Assembly: GCF_028291745.1 (NCBI RefSeq) | Contig: NZ_JAQGNQ010000093.1 | Coordinates: 1 to 64,000, forward strand | Reading direction: 5' to 3' | DNA length: 64,000 nt | DNA from: Ramlibacter sp. | Lineage (GTDB): Bacteria; Pseudomonadota; Gammaproteobacteria; Burkholderiales; Burkholderiaceae_C | Shown here: positions 60,688 through 64,000 of the stretch, in pieces | Layout: the number at the start of each line of letters is the position of its first letter | How positions within the stretch are numbered: position 1 is the first letter of the stretch | Notes under the pieces: generated by a model | Told to the model about the DNA's origin: nothing | The model's input: only the letters and a program-made list of their open reading frames with translations | Databases searched by the model: none | Position numbers and translations under genes: made by a program

Positions 60688-62364
60688 TCAGCCGCCGCTG
60701 TCGGCGCAGCGCGCGCGGATCAGCTCGAGCAGCGCGTTGATTTCCACCGGCTTGACCAGGTGGTGGTCGAAGCCGGCATCGTGCGCCGCCTGCACGTCCT
60801 GCGGCTGGCCGAAGCCCGTGATGGCGATCACCGTGCGGGCCGCTCCATCGGCCTGCTCCCGGATACGCCGGCAGGTGTCGTAGCCGCTCAATCCGGGCAT
60901 GCCGATGTCCAGCAGCACCAGTTGCGGATTGAAGCTCGCGAGCAGTTGCAGCGCCGACTCGCCGTCGTTCACCCGCTGCACCGTGTGACCCATCACTTCG
61001 AGCAGCAGCGACATCGTCTCGGCGGCATCGCGGTTGTCGTCGGCCACCAGGATGCGCAGGTTGCCTTCGGCGGAGAGCGCGGGGGAATTCATGGCCGCAG
61101 TGTCCTCCTGCGCGTCCGCGTGCGCAACCGCCAGCGGCAGGCGCACGACGAAGTGGCTGCCCCGGCCCGGGCCTTCGCTGTCGGCGCGGATATTGCCGCC
61201 ATGCAGTTCGACCAGCTTGCGGGTCAGGGCCAGGCCGATCCCGAGGCCGCCGCGCGCGCGGCTCAGGGCCGGCTCTTCCTGCGAGAACATCTCGAACACG
61301 CTTTCCAGCCGGTGCGGCGGAATGCCGATACCGCTGTCGCGCACCGTCAGGAGGGCATGGCCGCCCTCGCTGACCACGCGCAGTTCGATCTGCCCGCCCG
61401 GATCGGTGTACTTCGCTGCATTGGACAGCAGGTTCATGAAGACCTGCGCCAGCCGCGCCCGGTCGGCATGCAGCAACAGCTTGCACGGGGGCTGCAGCAC
61501 GGTCAGCTTGTGGCCGGCGCCGTCGATCTGCGGCTGGATGGTTTCCAGCGCATCGGCCAGCACCTCGTCGAGCGCCACCAGAGCACTGCGCAGCTCGATG
61601 CGGCCCTGGTTGATGCGGCTGATGTCCATCAGGTCGTCGATCAGGCGGCGCATCGCGGTGACCTGCCGGTCGATCACGTCCGAGGCCCACTGCACATCGG
61701 GGGTCGCCGGGCCGCGCAACTTGAGGAAGTGGATCGCGTTGCGCACGGGCGCCAGCGGATTGCGCAGCTCGTGCGCGAGGGTCGCCAGGAATTCGTCCTT
61801 GCGCCGGTTCGCATCGCGCAGGAGCGCCTCGCTTTCCTGCAGCTTCAGCGTGCGCTCGGTCACGCGCTGGTCGAGCGATTCGTTCAGCTCCGACAGGCGC
61901 GCCTCGGCGCGGCGGCGCTCGGCCACTTCGGCCAGCAGCAGGCGGTTGGCGCGTTCGACCTCGCGGCTCTTCTTGTTCAACTCGGCGAACACCGACACCT
62001 TGGAGCGCAGCACGGCTGGATTGACCGGCTTGTGCAGGTAGTCCACCGCGCCGGTGCCGTAGCCCTCCAGCACGTGCTGGTCCTCGTTGTAGTAGGCGGT
62101 GAGGAAGATGATCGGGATCCGCGCGGTCTTCTTGCGCTCCTTGACCATCTGCGCCAGCTCGAAGCCCGTCATCCCCGGCATGCGCACGTCCAGCACCAGC
62201 ACGGCGAACTCGTCGGCCATCAGGGCCAGCAGGGCCTCTTCGCCCGAGGTCGCGCGCACCAGGCGGTAGCTCGGGTCGTCGAGGACGGACTCCAGCACCG
62301 CGAGATTCCTCGGCTCGTCGTCGACGATGAGGATGTTGACCGTATTGGTGTCGAGGGGAGTCAT
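60688..62364 (-). CDS. Hybrid response regulator-histidine kinase-response regulator
   Basis: A 558-residue protein with receiver 1 (about 10-125; [11 protein letters not shown]-like start, [10 protein letters not shown] phospho-Asp, HKPVN Lys), a coiled-coil linker (about 130-205), the kinase ([54 protein letters not shown]) and receiver 2 (about 440-555; [27 protein letters not shown]). No output or membrane domain. ATG 62364 follows the preceding gene's stop by 5 bp, so the two hybrid kinases are cotranscribed and may form a phosphorelay. Confidence 0.93.
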   Translation of the reverse strand: MTPLDTNTVNILIVDDEPRNLAVLESVLDDPSYRLVRATSGEEALLALMADEFAVLVLDVRMPGMTGFELAQMVKERKKTARIPIIFLTAYYNEDQHVLEGYGTGAVDYLHKPVNPAVLRSKVSVFAELNKKSREVERANRLLLAEVAERRRAEARLSELNESLDQRVTERTLKLQESEALLRDANRRKDEFLATLAHELRNPLAPVRNAIHFLKLRGPATPDVQWASDVIDRQVTAMRRLIDDLMDISRINQGRIELRSALVALDEVLADALETIQPQIDGAGHKLTVLQPPCKLLLHADRARLAQVFMNLLSNAAKYTDPGGQIELRVVSEGGHALLTVRDSGIGIPPHRLESVFEMFSQEEPALSRARGGLGIGLALTRKLVELHGGNIRADSEGPGRGSHFVVRLPLAVAHADAQEDTAAMNSPALSAEGNLRILVADDNRDAAETMSLLLEVMGHTVQRVNDGESALQLLASFNPQLVLLDIGMPGLSGYDTCRRIREQADGAARTVIAITGFGQPQDVQAAHDAGFDHHLVKPVEINALLELIRARCADSGG

Positions 62365-62369
62365 CGTTT

Positions 62370-64000
62370 TCACCGGAACAGCCAGACCCGCATCAGCGAC
62401 AGCAGCTGGTCGGTGTTGACCGGCTTGGAAATGTAATCGCTGGCGCCCGCTTCGAGGCACTTCTCACGGTCGCCCTTCATCGCCTTGGCGGTCAGGGCCA
62501 GGATCGGCAAGGTGCGGAAGGCGGGCTCCTTGCGGATCTCGCGCATGGTTTCGTAGCCGTCCATCTCCGGCATCATGATGTCCATCAGCACCATCTCGAG
62601 CTCGGGCGTGCTCTTGATCAGCTCGATCGCCTGCCGGCCGTTGGTGGCGCTGATCACCTGCACGTCGTGGTTCTCCAGCACCGAGGTCAGGGCGAAGATG
62701 TTGCGGGCGTCGTCGTCGACCACCAGCACCTTGCGGCCATGCAGCACCTCCGAGGAGTTGTGCAGCCGCTCCAGCATCGCCTGCTTCTCGGAAGGCAGTT
62801 GCGTCACCACGCGGTGCAGGAACAGCGCCGTCTCGTCGAGCAGGCGCTCGGGCGACTGCACGTCCTTGAGCACGATGCTCTTGGCCATGCTGTTCAGGCG
62901 GTCCTGTTCGGCCTGGCTCAGGTCCTTGCCGGTGAACACCACCACCGGCACGCCCGAGAGTTGCTGCTCGCTGCGCATGTGCTCGAGCAGATCGAAGCCG
63001 CTCATGTCCGGCAGCCGCAGGTCCAGCACCACGCAGTCGAAGGGCTGCTTGCGCATCGCGGTGAGCGCCGCGTCGCCGCTGCCGGCGGTGGCAATGTCGA
63101 TGTCGTCGTAGCCCAGGAGTTCGACCACGGCGTCGCGCTCGACCTCGTTGTCCTCCACCACCAGCAGGCGCTTGGTGCGCGGCAGGGTGAATTCCTTCAG
63201 GCGGTCGAAGGCGGCTTCCAGGCCGGCGGTGGTCGGCTCCTTCAGCAGGTAGTTGAAGGCGCCGTGCGAGAGGCCGTGCTGGCGCTCTTCTTCCATCGTC
63301 ACGATCTGCACGGGGATGTGCCGCAGCGCCGGGTCCAGCTTCAGCTGGTTCAGCACGGTCCATCCCAGCATGTCGGGCAGGAAGATGTCCAGCGAGATCG
63401 CCGAGGGCCGGTACTGGCGCGCCAGCGACAGGCCGATCGCGCCCTTGTTGGCCACCAAGCCCTTGAAGCCCTTGTCGCGCGCCAGTCCCAGCAGGATGCG
63501 GGCGTAGTGCGGGTCGTCCTCGATCACCAGCAGCACCGGGTCGCCGGGCACGATGGTTTCGCGATCGTCGGGGATGTGCTCCTCGCGCGCCACCGGCAGC
63601 GTGATGATGGTGGTCTCCGGTGCCTTGGACTTGCACGCCGAGACCGTGGCCGCGTCCGGGCCCGAGTAGTGCAGCGGCAGGTAGAGCGTAAAGGTGCTGC
63701 CCTGGCCCGGAATGCTGGTCAGCCTGATTTCGCCACCCAGCAGGATCGCCAGTTCGCGCGAGATCGCCAGGCCCAGGCCGGTGCCGCCGTACTTGCGCGA
63801 GGTGCCGGCGTCCGCCTGCTGGAAGGCTTCGAAGATCAGGCGCTGCTTTTCCGGCGGCACGCCGATGCCGGTGTCTTCCACCGTGAAGGCGACCACGTTC
63901 GGCGCCTGGCTCAGGACCGGGTGGTCGTTGCTCCAGCCGCCTTGCGCCAGGCCCACGCGCACCTGCACGTGGCCGTGCGAGGTGAACTTCACGGCATTGG
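62370..64000 (-). CDS. Hybrid histidine kinase with three receiver domains, N-terminus beyond the window
   Basis: The visible 543 residues begin within the kinase ATPase domain (NAVKFTS of the N-box; VEDTGIGVPP; GGTGLGLAISRELAILLGG), then three receivers follow: LLVIEDDPHYAR with LDIFLPDM, LLVVEDNEVERD with LDLRLPDM, and VLVVDDDARN with MDIMMPEM and KPVN. All three keep the phospho-acceptor Asp. The sensing part and the His helix are past position 64000. The arrangement resembles large HAMP- or CHASE-type hybrid kinases of stress/biofilm phosphorelays. It is followed after 5 bp by another hybrid. Confidence 0.92.
   Translation of the reverse strand, partial: NAVKFTSHGHVQVRVGLAQGGWSNDHPVLSQAPNVVAFTVEDTGIGVPPEKQRLIFEAFQQADAGTSRKYGGTGLGLAISRELAILLGGEIRLTSIPGQGSTFTLYLPLHYSGPDAATVSACKSKAPETTIITLPVAREEHIPDDRETIVPGDPVLLVIEDDPHYARILLGLARDKGFKGLVANKGAIGLSLARQYRPSAISLDIFLPDMLGWTVLNQLKLDPALRHIPVQIVTMEEERQHGLSHGAFNYLLKEPTTAGLEAAFDRLKEFTLPRTKRLLVVEDNEVERDAVVELLGYDDIDIATAGSGDAALTAMRKQPFDCVVLDLRLPDMSGFDLLEHMRSEQQLSGVPVVVFTGKDLSQAEQDRLNSMAKSIVLKDVQSPERLLDETALFLHRVVTQLPSEKQAMLERLHNSSEVLHGRKVLVVDDDARNIFALTSVLENHDVQVISATNGRQAIELIKSTPELEMVLMDIMMPEMDGYETMREIRKEPAFRTLPILALTAKAMKGDREKCLEAGASDYISKPVNTDQLLSLMRVWLFR

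Overview
The window looks like chromosomal DNA of a high-GC betaproteobacterium (Burkholderiales, most likely Comamonadaceae of the Ramlibacter/Variovorax kind). This is inferred from the SAH riboswitch before ahcY, a double-length UvrA, a Bug-type tricarboxylate receptor, leucine/isovalerate catabolism genes, and dispersed palindromic repeats between convergent genes. I see no phage, transposase, CRISPR, rRNA or tRNA gene. Coding density is very high and many neighbours share 1-4 bp stop/start overlaps.

Layout. 1-2.5 kb: ahcY (cut by the window edge) behind an SAH riboswitch, and a BASS-family transporter. 2.6-5.6 kb: a DNA-repair island with a stand-alone ATP-dependent ligase, 3-methyladenine glycosylase I and a stand-alone LigD-type polymerase. 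5.7-10.6 kb: release factor 3, a HAD phosphatase, two paralogous class I glutamine-amidotransferase-like hydrolases and an outer-membrane barrel. 10.7-16.6 kb: one 1964-residue UvrA made of two UvrA halves. 16.8-19.5 kb: a histidine kinase with a weak ATPase end, and a DsbA-like isomerase.

18.8-29.1 kb is mainly catabolic. Methylcrotonyl-CoA carboxylase beta and alpha, methylglutaconyl-CoA hydratase and HMG-CoA lyase form the lower leucine/isovalerate pathway. A VapBC toxin-antitoxin pair and a DUF4126 membrane gene sit inside it. 29.4-32 kb: a formate/nitrite-type channel followed by a one-chain PP2C phosphatase-protein kinase with a membrane tail. 32-37.4 kb: a secreted SnoaL-like protein, a branched-chain amino-acid-type binding protein, HU, a hydrolase/Bug receptor/cupin operon and an ankyrin protein.

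37.4-51.7 kb is a sugar region: GH51 arabinofuranosidase, aldose epimerase, a PhyH oxygenase, a glycosyltransferase, UDP-galactopyranose mutase, a GH1-like/RmlD-like fusion and galE. A converging GH2-galT-galK operon completes the Leloir pathway, so galactose entering through GH2/GalK/GalT could supply UDP-Gal (GalE) and UDP-Galf (Glf). 51.8-55 kb is a Co-type nitrile hydratase locus with unusual order: alpha, antisense lipoprotein, beta, small antisense gene, Crp-type regulator, accessory gene. 55-64 kb: unknown proteins, a DUF2334-type lipoprotein and three large sensor kinases.

Four copies of an approximately 85-bp double-palindrome repeat, three of them between convergent genes, plus other GC-rich hairpins, punctuate the window. 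Two repeat-like hairpins are read through in frame inside uvrA, one at the junction of its two halves.
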